A stretch of 64,000 nt of DNA, from assembly GCF_033723955.1 (NCBI RefSeq), contig NZ_CP137555.1, positions 1,117,001 through 1,181,000 on the forward strand, in the 5' to 3' direction. The notes beneath the pieces were generated by a model. The model did not search any database. It was not told the DNA's origin and saw only the letters and a list, made by a program, of their open reading frames with translations. Below, one piece after another: positions 44,972 to 54,577 of the stretch (positions are counted from its first letter, which is position 1; each line of letters opens with the position of its first letter). A program made the translations under genes and the position numbers. This DNA comes from Microbulbifer pacificus (lineage in GTDB: Bacteria; Pseudomonadota; Gammaproteobacteria; Pseudomonadales; Cellvibrionaceae).

Positions 44972-46615
44972 TTACAGCAGCAGTCGACGCACGTCGGCGA
45001 GCATTGCAGACAGGTAGGTCAGGAAACGCCCCGCATCACCGCCGTTCACCGCGCGGTGATCGTAGGACAGCGCCAGCGGCAGCATCTGCCGCGGTACGAA
45101 TTCCTTGCCGTTCCACTCCGGGCGCACCGCCAGCCTGGAAACGCCGAGGATACCCACTTCCGGCGCATTCACGATCGGGGTAAAGCCAGTGCCACCGATG
45201 GCGCCGAGGCTGGAGATGGTGAAGCAGGCACCCTGCATATCGCGGGGTTTCAGCTTGCCATCGCGCGCCGCAATCGCCATTGCGGTGGCTTCTTCTGCCA
45301 GCTCGTAGAGCCCCTTCTTGTCCACGTCGCGGATCACCGGGACCATCAGACCTTTCGGGGTATCTACCGCCATACCAATGTGTACGTAATCCTTGTGCAC
45401 GATGTGCTCGCCATCGTTGTGCAGGGATACGTTGAAGCTCGGTACTTCGCGCAGTGCTGCCGCCGCCGCTTTCAGCAGGAATGGCACGGGGGTGAGTTTC
45501 ACCCCGCGCTTTTCCGCTTCCGCTTTCATGGACTTGCGGAATTCTTCCAGCTCGGTGATATCCGCGTCGTCGAACTGGGTAACGTGGGGCACGTTCAGCC
45601 AGTTGCGCGACATGTTGGCCGCGGTGATCTTGTGGATCTTGCTCATCGGCTCGGTGCGCACCGCGCCGAACTGGCTGAAGTCGATCTCCGGCATCGGCGC
45701 GATGCCAATGCCGCCACCAACACCAGCTACCGCACCGCTTTCCGCCTTCTTCACCTGCTCCTTGATATAGGCGTGCAGGTCATCCTTGGTGACACGGTTG
45801 CGCGGGCCGGAGGGTTTGACCTTGTTCAGGGTCACACCCAGCTCGCGCGCCAGCTTGCGCACGGCGGGGCCGGCGTAAACTTCCGCAGCCGGGGAGTGAT
45901 CCCGCTCCAGGTGAGGATCTTTCTGCGGTGCCGCCGGCGGTTCCTGGGAGGCCGCCACAGCCACCTCGGCAGCTGCCGGTGCCACCGCGGGAGCGTGGGC
46001 CGCTGCAGGCGCCGGTGCTGCAGCACCAGCGGCCTGGGCCTTCATCACACCGATCACGTCGCCAGTGGAAACCTTGTCGCCCACCTTCACGGACAGGGAC
46101 ACGATGGTGCCCGCTGCCGGTGAGGGAACATCCATGGAGGCCTTGTCGCCTTCCACCACGATCAGGGAGTCGCCCTCGCCCACTTCGTCGCCGGCGGCAA
46201 CGGAGAGTTCGATCACATCCACAGACTCGGCGCCGCCGAGGTCCGGTACCACGATGTCCTGCTCCACCGCCGCGCCTGCGGGCGCAGCAGCAGGGGCCGG
46301 CGCGGGCGCCGCAACCGGTGCCGGAGCAGCGGCCGCTTCGGCGACCGGTGCCGCTTCCTCCGCTTGCGCGGAATCGCCGGCAACCTCAATCTCGCCGATG
46401 ACATCGCCTTCGGAGATTTTGTCACCCACCTTGACGGAGATGCTCAGGATCTTGCCGGCCAGCGGCGCGGGTATGTCCATGGAGGCCTTGTCGCCTTCGA
46501 CGACAATCAGCGCATCCTCTTCCGCCACTGTGTCCCCCACAGCAACGGCAATTTCAATTACATCGACCTGATCGGCGCCGCCGAGATCGGGCACTTTAAT
46601 GACTTGTTTTGCCAT
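44972..46615 (-). CDS. aceF: Pyruvate dehydrogenase E2, dihydrolipoamide acetyltransferase
   Basis: 547 residues. Two lipoyl domains (about 1-75 and 120-195), each with the GDKASMD lipoylation site, are joined by Ala/Pro-rich linkers. A peripheral subunit-binding domain follows (about 250-285, GPAVRKLARELGVTLNKV), then the catalytic core (about 320-547) ending in the active-site region LSYDHRAVNGGDAGRF. It transfers acetyl groups to CoA at the centre of the PDH complex. Two lipoyl domains is fewer than the three of E. coli. It lies 26 bases after aceE. Confidence 0.96.
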   Translation of the reverse strand: MAKQVIKVPDLGGADQVDVIEIAVAVGDTVAEEDALIVVEGDKASMDIPAPLAGKILSISVKVGDKISEGDVIGEIEVAGDSAQAEEAAPVAEAAAAPAPVAAPAPAPAAAPAGAAVEQDIVVPDLGGAESVDVIELSVAAGDEVGEGDSLIVVEGDKASMDVPSPAAGTIVSLSVKVGDKVSTGDVIGVMKAQAAGAAAPAPAAAHAPAVAPAAAEVAVAASQEPPAAPQKDPHLERDHSPAAEVYAGPAVRKLARELGVTLNKVKPSGPRNRVTKDDLHAYIKEQVKKAESGAVAGVGGGIGIAPMPEIDFSQFGAVRTEPMSKIHKITAANMSRNWLNVPHVTQFDDADITELEEFRKSMKAEAEKRGVKLTPVPFLLKAAAAALREVPSFNVSLHNDGEHIVHKDYVHIGMAVDTPKGLMVPVIRDVDKKGLYELAEEATAMAIAARDGKLKPRDMQGACFTISSLGAIGGTGFTPIVNAPEVGILGVSRLAVRPEWNGKEFVPRQMLPLALSYDHRAVNGGDAGRFLTYLSAMLADVRRLLL

Positions 46616-46641
46616 ATCTCTAGTTTCCTTTTCAGCGGACC

Positions 46642-49311
46642 TTAAACGAGGCGCGGATTAACTTTTTCCGCATCGATGTTCAGTTTCTTGATGGCGTCCG
46701 CCACTTCACTGGCATCGATCACACCCTGCTTCGCCAGGCCGGTCAGCGCGGCGATGGCCACATAGTTGCGATCCACTTCGAAGAAGCGGCGCAGCTGCTC
46801 ACGGCTGTCGGAGCGGCCGTAGCCGTCGGTGCCGAGCGCAATCATGTCGCCATCGATGAACTCGCGCAGCGGCTCTACGTAAGCGCGGATGTAGTCGGTG
46901 GAAATCACCACCGGGTTCTCGTTGCCGGCAAACTGATCGCTGATCCACGCGGTGCGCGGTGCTTCGGTCGGGTGCAGCATGTTCCAGCGCGCCACGTCCT
47001 GGGCCTCGCGGGCCGCTTCGGTGGCGGAGGTCAGGTTCCACACGTCGGAAGTCACACCGAATTGGGTGGCGAGGATGTCCGCGGCGGCGAGTACTTCGCG
47101 CAGGATGGAACCGGCGCCCACGAGCTGTACATGCTTGCTCGCCGCCTTGCCTTTGCCAGCCTTGCGGGAGTTGCCTTCCAGCTTGTAGATACCACGGATG
47201 ATGCCCTCTTCCACACCCTGCGGCATTTCCGGCTGCAGGTAGTTTTCGTTCTCGATGGTGACGTAGTAGAAGAGGTTCTTCTGCTCTTCGTACATCTCTT
47301 TCAGGCCGTGACGGATGATTACCGCCAGATCGTAACCGTAGGCCGGGTCGTAGCTCTTACAGTTCGGGATGGTGGCGGAGATCACGTGGCTGTGACCGTC
47401 CTGGTGCTGCAGGCCTTCACCGTTAAGGGTGGTACGGCCGGCGGTGGCACCTACCAGGAAGCCGCGCGCCTGCATGTCGCCTGCCGCCCAGGCCAGATCG
47501 CCAATGCGCTGGAAGCCGAACATGGAGTAGTAGATGTAGAACGGCACCATGGGCACGCCGTGGTTGCTGTAGGCAGTAGCCAGAGCCATCCACGCGGACA
47601 TGGCACCGGCTTCGTTGATACCCTCTTCCAGCACCTGGCCTTTCTTGTCTTCCTTGTAATACATGATCTGGCCGTGATCGACCGGAGTGTATTTCTGGCC
47701 CTGGGAAGAGTAGATACCCAGCTGACGGAACAGACCTTCCATACCGAAGGTACGGGCTTCGTCGGGCACGATCGGCGCCACGTTCTGGCCCATGTTCTTG
47801 TCTTTCACCAGCACCGACAGCAGACGTACAAACGCCATGGTGGTGGAGATTTCGCGATCGCCGGAGCCCTTGGTGATGGCACTGAAGGCATCCAGTTCCG
47901 GGATTTCCAGCTTCGCCACGTCCACGCTGCGAGACGGAACCGGACCGCCCAGCGCCTTGCGACGCTCGGCCATGTACTTCATTTCCGGGCTGTCGGGGGA
48001 CGGACGGTAGTAGGGAACCTCTTCGATTTCCTTGTCGGTCAGCGGGATCGCAAAGCGGTCGCGGAAACGCTTCAGCGCCTCGGTGTCCATCTTCTTGACG
48101 TTGTGGGTATCCATCGCCGCTTCGCCGGCGGAACCCAGGCCGTAACCTTTCACGGTCTGCGCCAGGATCACGGTGGGCTTGCCCTTGCTCGCCATGGCTT
48201 CGGCGTAGGCTGCATAGACCTTGTACGGGTCGTGGCCGCCGCGGTTCAGCTTCATGATCTCGTCGTCGGACATGTCCTTGACCATCTCTTCCAGCTCGGG
48301 GTATTTGCCGAAGAAATGCTCGCGGGTGTAGGCGCCGCCGTTGGCCTTGAAGTTCTGCATCTCGCCATCGACGGTCTCGTCCATGACCTTCTGCAGCAGA
48401 CCCTTGTCGTCTTTCTCGAACAGCGGATCCCACAGACGGCCCCACAGGACCTTGATCACGTTCCAGCCGGCACCGCGGAATACGCCTTCCAGCTCCTGCA
48501 CGATCTTGCCGTTGCCGCGCACCGGGCCATCCAGACGCTGCAGGTTACAGTTGACCACGAACACCAGGTTTTCCAGGTTCTCGCGGCCAGCCAGGGCGAT
48601 TGCACCCAGGGATTCTGGCTCGTCACACTCGCCATCACCCAGGAATGCCCACACCTTGCGATCGCCGCGCGGAGACAGGCCACGGGCGGACAGGTAGCGC
48701 ATGATGTGCGCCTGGTAGATCGCCTGGATCGGGCCGAGGCCCATGGATACGGTGGGGAACTGCCAGTAGTCCGGCATCAGCCACGGGTGCGGGTAGGAAG
48801 ACAGGCCCTGGCCGTTCACTTCGCGACGGAAGTTGTCCAGCTTGTCCTCATCGAAGCGACCCTCCAGGTAGGAGCGGGCGTAGATGCCCGGCGCGCTGTG
48901 GCCCTGGAAGAAAATCAGGTCGCCGCGCTCTTCACCCTCGTTGCCGCGGAAGAAGTAGTTGAAGGCAACGTCGTACAGGGTGGCCGCGGAGGAGAAGCTC
49001 GCGATGTGGCCGCCCAGGCTGTCGCTGTTGGAGTTGGCGCGCACCACCATGGCCAGCGCGTTCCAGCGGATCAGGGAGCGGATACGACGCTCCATGAACA
49101 GGTCGCCGGGCATGCGTTTTTCCGCCTGCACCGGAATGGTGTTGCGGTACGGGGTGGTAATGGCCGCCGGCAGCTGTACGCCAATATTGGTGGCGCGGTC
49201 AGACAGCTGCTTGATCAGGAACGCAGCGCGCTCCTTGCCGCTGTGGCGGATGACCGCCTGCAGCGCGTCAAGCCATTCCTGCGTTTCCTGAATGTCGGTT
49301 TCTTCGTGCAT
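46642..49311 (-). CDS. aceE: Pyruvate dehydrogenase E1, homodimeric type
   Basis: 889 residues. Homodimeric thiamine-diphosphate enzyme that decarboxylates pyruvate and reductively acetylates E2. Motifs: FFQGHSAPGIYARSYLEGR, the ThDP-binding GDGECDEPES leading to NCNLQRLDGPVRGNGKIVQE, and ATAYSNHGVPMVPFYIYYSMFGFQR. The C-terminal region has GTDGYGRSDSREQLRRFFEVD. Length matches E. coli AceE (887). The ATG at 49311 has GAGGAG five bases upstream. Starts the aceEF operon; a long leader region upstream holds two dyads. Confidence 0.97.
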   Translation of the reverse strand: MHEETDIQETQEWLDALQAVIRHSGKERAAFLIKQLSDRATNIGVQLPAAITTPYRNTIPVQAEKRMPGDLFMERRIRSLIRWNALAMVVRANSNSDSLGGHIASFSSAATLYDVAFNYFFRGNEGEERGDLIFFQGHSAPGIYARSYLEGRFDEDKLDNFRREVNGQGLSSYPHPWLMPDYWQFPTVSMGLGPIQAIYQAHIMRYLSARGLSPRGDRKVWAFLGDGECDEPESLGAIALAGRENLENLVFVVNCNLQRLDGPVRGNGKIVQELEGVFRGAGWNVIKVLWGRLWDPLFEKDDKGLLQKVMDETVDGEMQNFKANGGAYTREHFFGKYPELEEMVKDMSDDEIMKLNRGGHDPYKVYAAYAEAMASKGKPTVILAQTVKGYGLGSAGEAAMDTHNVKKMDTEALKRFRDRFAIPLTDKEIEEVPYYRPSPDSPEMKYMAERRKALGGPVPSRSVDVAKLEIPELDAFSAITKGSGDREISTTMAFVRLLSVLVKDKNMGQNVAPIVPDEARTFGMEGLFRQLGIYSSQGQKYTPVDHGQIMYYKEDKKGQVLEEGINEAGAMSAWMALATAYSNHGVPMVPFYIYYSMFGFQRIGDLAWAAGDMQARGFLVGATAGRTTLNGEGLQHQDGHSHVISATIPNCKSYDPAYGYDLAVIIRHGLKEMYEEQKNLFYYVTIENENYLQPEMPQGVEEGIIRGIYKLEGNSRKAGKGKAASKHVQLVGAGSILREVLAAADILATQFGVTSDVWNLTSATEAAREAQDVARWNMLHPTEAPRTAWISDQFAGNENPVVISTDYIRAYVEPLREFIDGDMIALGTDGYGRSDSREQLRRFFEVDRNYVAIAALTGLAKQGVIDASEVADAIKKLNIDAEKVNPRLV

Positions 49312-49600
49312 CAAATGCTCCTCGGCGAAAGTACGACGTCGAGTCGGTGTTTTTTATGGTCAGAATTTTGACGCGCAACAGTACCTTATGCGCGGGAGTT
49401 CACTCCCACATCTGGCTCCTCATGCGCCAATTCACCGCCACAAATGGCGGAAAAGCAGCGTTCACTGATCAGTGTTTCAGCACTGTAGTGACCAAGGAGG
49501 GACTGAGCGACCTGAATACCGCCGGTTTTTGGCCGGCTCGACTGAATTCGGCATTGAATTCGATAGTGCTACGAGGCCAGTTAAGCAGAAATTGGACCGC

Positions 49601-49623
49601 TTACAGCACCTAGCATGCTGTAA
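49601..49623. repeat. Inverted repeat TTACAGCA-N7-TGCTGTAA upstream of aceE
   Basis: Perfect eight-base arms (49601-49608 and 49616-49623) about 290 bases upstream of the aceE start. Operator-like dyad; no known regulator can be assigned from sequence alone. Confidence 0.55.
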
Positions 49624-49664
49624 CTGTCCTCAATTAACAGACCTGCATTAGCAAGCGGAGGCGA

Positions 49665-49681
49665 TTGTAGTATTACTACAA
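49665..49681. promoter_or_regulatory. 17-bp palindrome TTGTAGTA-T-TACTACAA, candidate operator of aceEF
   Basis: Perfect palindrome (one central base) about 355 bases upstream of the aceE start codon. The TTGT..ACAA arms around a short AT core resemble operators of FCD-subfamily GntR regulators such as PdhR/LldR-like proteins, which commonly control pyruvate and lactate genes. The regulator is not encoded in this window. Confidence 0.55.
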
Positions 49682-49939
49682 ACGATTTACCAGATAGGAC
49701 AATTAGTAACAAATAAAACCAAATTCCAAAACAAATAGTTTTCACAACGCGGCTTCAGCGGATGATTTTGCCGTGAATGCGAGAAATTTTATTACAAAAT
49801 AGAGTCCAAGAATCTCATCCCGGTCACGCCCGTACCAAGTCCACCGGGTTTCGACGGACAGTCGCATCCAGCTACGGCAATTCCCCAAATTTGACGCTGC
49901 AATCCAAAGGATCGGCAATCCCCGATGCCGGCGACCGCC

Positions 49940-50557
49940 TCACAGCTGCACGGTTGTCGGCTGCTCCGAATATTCCGCATAAACCAGATAGCGCAGCGGA
50001 CCACCGGCATCCACTGCATCAAACGGATAGCAGGTCACCAGAATCAGGCCAGGAACAGTGCCGGTGCGCGCAAACGCCGGTAAAGCGCCACTGCGGCTGT
50101 CGACCACCTGCGCGCCCTGCACCCGGAAACTGTGCCATCGGCCATCGCTCCCCTGCAGTTGCACCGGCATTCCCGGGCGCAGGCGATTGAGCCCGCGGAA
50201 ATGGGTATCCCGGTGCGCGGCGATGACGGTCACCGGTGCGCCGGCGCTGGCTCCCGGTGACGTGGCAGCGGTTTCATACATCCCCGGCCCGAAGGCCAGG
50301 GCTTGGCCGCTGGTGCCCTGCAATACCACCAGTGGTTTGTCGTTGCCGAGCTTCAGCTGTGCCACCGGCCAGGTATCCGCCCAGGGCCAGGGTTTGTGAA
50401 TCTCGCCGCTGCTGAGCTGGCGCTGCCAGGAGTCACTGATCAGGTACTGCGCCAGCTCAGCCTTGAGCAGTATCCAAGTGCCACCACCCAGCTGCCAGAG
50501 TCCGGCACAAATCAGCAGTGTGGATACCCAGCGCACACTTTTGCCGAGAGGAATCAC
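49940..50557 (-). CDS. Class GN (marine proteobacterial) sortase
   Basis: 205 residues starting at GTG with AGGAG eight bases upstream. An N-terminal membrane anchor (about 8-32) precedes the sortase beta-barrel, with catalytic His115 (AAHRDTHF), Cys176 (LVTCYPFD) and Arg189 (GPLRYLVY). It would cleave a sorting signal and join the substrate to an acceptor at the membrane. The start overlaps the substrate gene stop by four bases, so the two are translationally coupled. Sortases are rare in Gram-negative bacteria; the dedicated pair is a known marine proteobacterial arrangement. Confidence 0.9.
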   Translation of the reverse strand: MIPLGKSVRWVSTLLICAGLWQLGGGTWILLKAELAQYLISDSWQRQLSSGEIHKPWPWADTWPVAQLKLGNDKPLVVLQGTSGQALAFGPGMYETAATSPGASAGAPVTVIAAHRDTHFRGLNRLRPGMPVQLQGSDGRWHSFRVQGAQVVDSRSGALPAFARTGTVPGLILVTCYPFDAVDAGGPLRYLVYAEYSEQPTTVQL

Positions 50558-52923
50558 TGCACTTGCTCCTGTCCCAATCCACCCTGCGCCCTGTGATTGC
50601 GCAGATCGGGTAACAGACGGCGCAGTACCCGGCGCAAATTGCGCTCGATATACACACGCCATACCCGCAGCAGCCCGCCCAGACCGAAAAGAAGTGCCGC
50701 CAGAAGCCACTGGCCATATATGCCATTGGCGGTAGCGGGGTAAGTGAACGGTTGCTGGACCTGGCCGTGCGCTACCGCATTCGGCACTGGACTGGATTTG
50801 AGTGACTCGGACGCCGGGCGCGCCGGTGTCTGCTCCACCGCGACAAAGCTGGTGTAGGGGCTGGCCAGTTGATAGTCCAGCGCCAGCTTAAGAATTTGCT
50901 CACGCAGTGGATCTTCGGCTTCCATGTCGCGCAGCTGTCCGCGTTCACGCTGTTCGTCCCTGAGCGCACTAATCTTCTCTCTGGCCCACAGACTGCCGAT
51001 GCCATTGCCAGAGTTATCCACAGTCAATTGCGACAGCGACAGGTTGCGGGTAAAACGCTGCCCCGCGAGGCGGCCGCTAATCCTGATTTCCCCCATGCCG
51101 CTGCTACCCAGTGCACCATCTTCAAACCGCGCCACCAGCTGTACCGGCTCACCGCGATACAGGTCTGGCAGGCGTTGCGGATAGCCTTCCACTTTTACTC
51201 CGCGGGGCCACTGCACCTGCAGGTCGGTCACCAGTGGGCTCTCCAGCTTTTCGAACAGCGCGCCCATTTTTGCCTGCACCTCGTCGAGATCTCCGATGTG
51301 CACAAAACTGCCACGGCCGTATTGCGCGGCTTTGGTCATAAAGAAACTGTTGGGTGCGGATCCGATACCCACAGTAAACAGGCGCACCTCGCCGAGGCGC
51401 TGGCGAATCAACTCAAACAACGCGCTTTCATTGCCTACCGCACCGTCGGTGATAAAAATTACCTGGCGCACCAGCTCGCCGGGTTCGTCGTTCAATTGCT
51501 GGGACAGTGCTTCTTTCAGGGCTGGCGCCATCTCGGTGCCGCCGCGGGCATCCAGGGATTCCACCCAGTCCCTTGCGCGCAGGATATTATCCGGAGTCGC
51601 CGCAAGTGGGCGCGGATAAAGGGTGTGGTAGTCACTGTTAAATTCGATCACGTTGAAACGATCCGCCACAGTGAGGCGCGACAGCGCCAGCAACAGGCTT
51701 TCCTTCGCCTGGCGAATGGAGTAGCCGCCCATGGAGCCGGACGTATCCACCACGTACACCACTTCCCGCGCAAGTTTGCGCGCACTGGTACTGCCCTGGG
51801 GCGGCAACAGCAACAACTGCAGATGCTGGGTGGAATCCTTCGCCGACTGCTCGGCAAACATCGCCGCCGCCGGCATCGCTGAAGCTTGTGGTCGCCAGTA
51901 AAGTGCAAAATCCCGATCCATGGGCACGCTGCCCTGCTTCAGGCGGATGGTGTAGCGATGGTCGCTCTCGCTGCGGAAATCGATTTCGTGATACGGGCTG
52001 TAAATATCCGCGAGCGGCAAGCCCATGCCGAGATCAATCTGGACCTTCATCTGATGACTGCCCTGCTCCGCCAGCTCGCTCACCGGCAGCATCACCGGAG
52101 AAATCTGGTCTGCATCTGGCACCTGATCGGTGGGGAACGACCAGCCGTGGGCGTTGAGATTTACCTGCTGCTGCGCAGCGACCGGAATGCCCGGCATATA
52201 GCGCGGTGTCAGCGTGCTGGGCAGGCGCAGGCTGAATTGGCCGGTATCAAAACGCAGGGTCTGCAGGTAGCGCACTTCCACCACAATCTTTTCACCCGGT
52301 GCGATATTGGCGACACGGCTGGTAAACAGGTTTGGGCGCTGCTGTTCCAGCAGTGCCGCACGCTTGCCCGCCTCGCGCGCCTCTTTATAGATCTTTCGCG
52401 CCTGCTGGCGCTCGCGTACCTCACCGACAATACGCCGCTCACCAACCACAATTTCCATGCCGTTTACTGCCGCGTTTCCTGGCAGCGGCAGTACATAGAC
52501 CGCCTCCTGCCACTTGTCCGAAGCATTGGAAAAAGTCTGGTGAATTTCCACTTCGGCCACCAAGCCGCGCACTTTGATTTCCACTTCAGTGCCGAGGTGA
52601 ATGGCGGGAATGTAGCGACCTTTTTCCGAAGTCTGAAACAGCAGGTCGCCACTAGCGGAGTCATTGATACCCACGCTCTCAAACTCCGCCCCCTGTGCCG
52701 GGCTGACGTCAATATCCGTCTCCTGGGCTTTGGCGCCCACCGCTGCCAGAAGCACGGCAATCGTGGTCACCAGCAGCAGCAACCAGCTACCGGTGCGATT
52801 TTTGCGGTAGCGACGGCGGTAGTATTCATCGGCGGGAAGAATCAACAGGTCGCGGTGAATGCGCGGTGCATGGAAAAAGGGACGGTTCACTGGTGCCTCC
52901 AGAGTTTTCATCAATAGAGGCAT
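50554..52923 (-). CDS. Sortase substrate with VIT and vWA domains
   Basis: 789 residues. A cytoplasmic N-terminal stretch of about 45 residues leads to a hydrophobic signal/anchor (SWLLLLVTTIAVLLAAVGAKA). A VIT domain (about 75-210, EIKVRGLVAEVEIHQTFSN) and a vWA domain with an intact MIDAS motif DTSGSMGG near residue 390 follow. The C-terminal sorting region is YPATANG, a hydrophobic helix (WLLAALLFGLGGLL) and Arg-rich tail. The YPATA sequence departs from textbook LPXTG. The sortase gene follows with a four-base overlap. Presumably displayed on the periplasmic face or cell surface. Confidence 0.88.
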   Translation of the reverse strand: MPLLMKTLEAPVNRPFFHAPRIHRDLLILPADEYYRRRYRKNRTGSWLLLLVTTIAVLLAAVGAKAQETDIDVSPAQGAEFESVGINDSASGDLLFQTSEKGRYIPAIHLGTEVEIKVRGLVAEVEIHQTFSNASDKWQEAVYVLPLPGNAAVNGMEIVVGERRIVGEVRERQQARKIYKEAREAGKRAALLEQQRPNLFTSRVANIAPGEKIVVEVRYLQTLRFDTGQFSLRLPSTLTPRYMPGIPVAAQQQVNLNAHGWSFPTDQVPDADQISPVMLPVSELAEQGSHQMKVQIDLGMGLPLADIYSPYHEIDFRSESDHRYTIRLKQGSVPMDRDFALYWRPQASAMPAAAMFAEQSAKDSTQHLQLLLLPPQGSTSARKLAREVVYVVDTSGSMGGYSIRQAKESLLLALSRLTVADRFNVIEFNSDYHTLYPRPLAATPDNILRARDWVESLDARGGTEMAPALKEALSQQLNDEPGELVRQVIFITDGAVGNESALFELIRQRLGEVRLFTVGIGSAPNSFFMTKAAQYGRGSFVHIGDLDEVQAKMGALFEKLESPLVTDLQVQWPRGVKVEGYPQRLPDLYRGEPVQLVARFEDGALGSSGMGEIRISGRLAGQRFTRNLSLSQLTVDNSGNGIGSLWAREKISALRDEQRERGQLRDMEAEDPLREQILKLALDYQLASPYTSFVAVEQTPARPASESLKSSPVPNAVAHGQVQQPFTYPATANGIYGQWLLAALLFGLGGLLRVWRVYIERNLRRVLRRLLPDLRNHRAQGGLGQEQVQ

Positions 52924-53077
52924 TAAACAGCTGTAAGTGGGCGGCAGTGGGGAGCAATCCGGGCAAGGCCGAGATCAATTATGGCGAATTGTGGCACGGC
53001 CAATCTGTGGGCATGGTCGCTCGACACACTACACTTTGCCGACTTCCCAACCTAAAGCAGTTTCAGGGGACTCCCCT

Positions 53078-54517
53078 ATGGCATCAGCAAACTGGATACG
53101 GCCCACGCGGGCAATATTTTTACTCGCGGCATTTTGGGTCGGGTTAGTCAGCCAGTCACTTTGTGCGCAACCCTGGCCTACAGCAGAGGAGACCAAACAG
53201 ATTGCGGAGAAAGGTTATATCTACGGACTGCCACTCGTCATGGACTATGCCGTCATGTATGAGTTCACCATCGACAAGGATTCCGGCCAGTACAAAGCCC
53301 CATTCAATACACTCAGCAATGCCGCCAATGTGTTCACATACAAAGATACGGCCGTGGTCACTCCCAACAGTGACACGCCCTACTCCATGCTGTGGATGGA
53401 TTTACGGGCCGAACCCATGGTCATATCCGTGCCGGCAATCGACAACAAGCGCTACTACTCGATCCAGCTGGTGGATGGCAACACGTTCAATTACGGCTAC
53501 ATCGGCAGCCGTGCCACCGGTAATGGCGCGGGCAACTATATGATCGCGGGCCCGGGCTGGCAGGGAGAAAAGCCGCCGGGCATCAACCAGGTATTTGTTG
53601 CCGGCTCGGATTTTTCACAGGCCATATTCCGTACCCAACTGTTCAACCCGAAAGATATCCAGAACGTGCGGGAGATCCAGGCCCAATACAAGGCACAGCC
53701 GCTGTCGGCCTTTCTGGGCAAGCAGGCACCACCCGCCGCCGAGAAAATTGATTTCCCCAAAATCGACAAACAATCCATGCAGTCCGATTTTTTTACGTAC
53801 CTGGATTTTGTACTTCAGCTAATACCGCCGAATCCTGATGACAGGGACATTCGCGAACAACTGGCGCGCATCGGCTTAGGCCCTGACAAAAAATTTTCCA
53901 TCAATGACCTGCCTGAGGAACAGCGCAAAGCTATTGCAGAAGGCATCAGTCAGGCGCAGCAGAAAATCGCCATGGCAGTGGATAGCATTGGCGCCAAAAT
54001 AAACGGCTGGAATATCGCCGCGGCCTTTGGCGATCGCGCCTTTTACCATGGCGACTGGCTGCTGCGCGCGGCAGCAGCCAGTGCGGGAATTTATGGTAAC
54101 GATGCCGAGGAAGCCACTTACCCGATGACCCGGAGCGATGGCAAAGGTGCACCACTGGATGGCAGCAAGTACAAATATACGCTCACCTTTGCCAAGGGCG
54201 CACTGCCACCGGTCAATGCCTTCTGGTCTGTGACCATGTACGACGGCAAAAGCCAATTGCTGATCAAAAACCCGATCAACCGATACCTGATCAATTCGCC
54301 CATGCTGCCAGGCATGAAGAAAAACGATGATGGCTCGGTAACCATCTACATTCAGAAGGACTCGCCCGGTGCGGATCTTGAATCCAACTGGTTACCCGCG
54401 CCGGACGGACCAATCTATCTGGCCATGCGCCTGTACTGGCCAAAAACAGATCCCCCCTCGGTACTCCCTCCCGGAAAGGGCACCTGGAGTCCTCCGCGTA
54501 TCGAAGTTGCAGATTAG
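53078..54517 (+). CDS. DUF1254/DUF1214 domain secreted protein
   Basis: 479 residues with a signal peptide (AIFLLAAFWVGLVSQSLCAQ). The DUF1254 part (about 45-180) shows YIYGLPLVMDYAVMYEF, TPNSDTPYSMLWMDLRAEP and RYYSIQLVDGNTFNYGYIGSR. The DUF1214 part (about 350-465) shows YTLTFAKGALPPVNAFWSVTMYD, NRYLINS and the NWLPAPDGPIYLAMRLYWP ending. Such proteins are widespread and exported; no enzymatic role is established to my knowledge. AGGGGA lies eight bases before the ATG. Single gene, ending at a bidirectional terminator. Confidence 0.88.
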   Translation: MASANWIRPTRAIFLLAAFWVGLVSQSLCAQPWPTAEETKQIAEKGYIYGLPLVMDYAVMYEFTIDKDSGQYKAPFNTLSNAANVFTYKDTAVVTPNSDTPYSMLWMDLRAEPMVISVPAIDNKRYYSIQLVDGNTFNYGYIGSRATGNGAGNYMIAGPGWQGEKPPGINQVFVAGSDFSQAIFRTQLFNPKDIQNVREIQAQYKAQPLSAFLGKQAPPAAEKIDFPKIDKQSMQSDFFTYLDFVLQLIPPNPDDRDIREQLARIGLGPDKKFSINDLPEEQRKAIAEGISQAQQKIAMAVDSIGAKINGWNIAAAFGDRAFYHGDWLLRAAAASAGIYGNDAEEATYPMTRSDGKGAPLDGSKYKYTLTFAKGALPPVNAFWSVTMYDGKSQLLIKNPINRYLINSPMLPGMKKNDDGSVTIYIQKDSPGADLESNWLPAPDGPIYLAMRLYWPKTDPPSVLPPGKGTWSPPRIEVAD

Positions 54518-54536
54518 GCGTCGGCCATTCACGCAT

Positions 54537-54565
54537 AAAAAAACCGGCGCAAGCGCCGGTTTTTT
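54537..54565. terminator. Bidirectional terminator between the DUF1254 gene and purC
   Basis: Perfect stem CCGGCGC / GCGCCGG with a two-base AA loop, flanked by seven A residues on the left and six T residues on the right, so it can terminate transcription from both sides. Confidence 0.92.
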
Positions 54566-54577
54566 ATTGGGGGCCAA

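Larger units (their letters stand above)
49312..49939. other. aceE upstream region and sortase downstream region
   Basis: 628 bases without a supported gene. It is AT-richer than its surroundings between 49680 and 49760 and holds two inverted repeats (listed separately), which suggests a regulatory leader for aceEF. No convincing promoter hexamers could be assigned. Confidence 0.5.

Noticed and set aside
46972..49371. 799-residue open frame antisense to aceE.
   Set aside because: Shadow of the strongly biased codon use of aceE, no conserved domain, no ribosome site.
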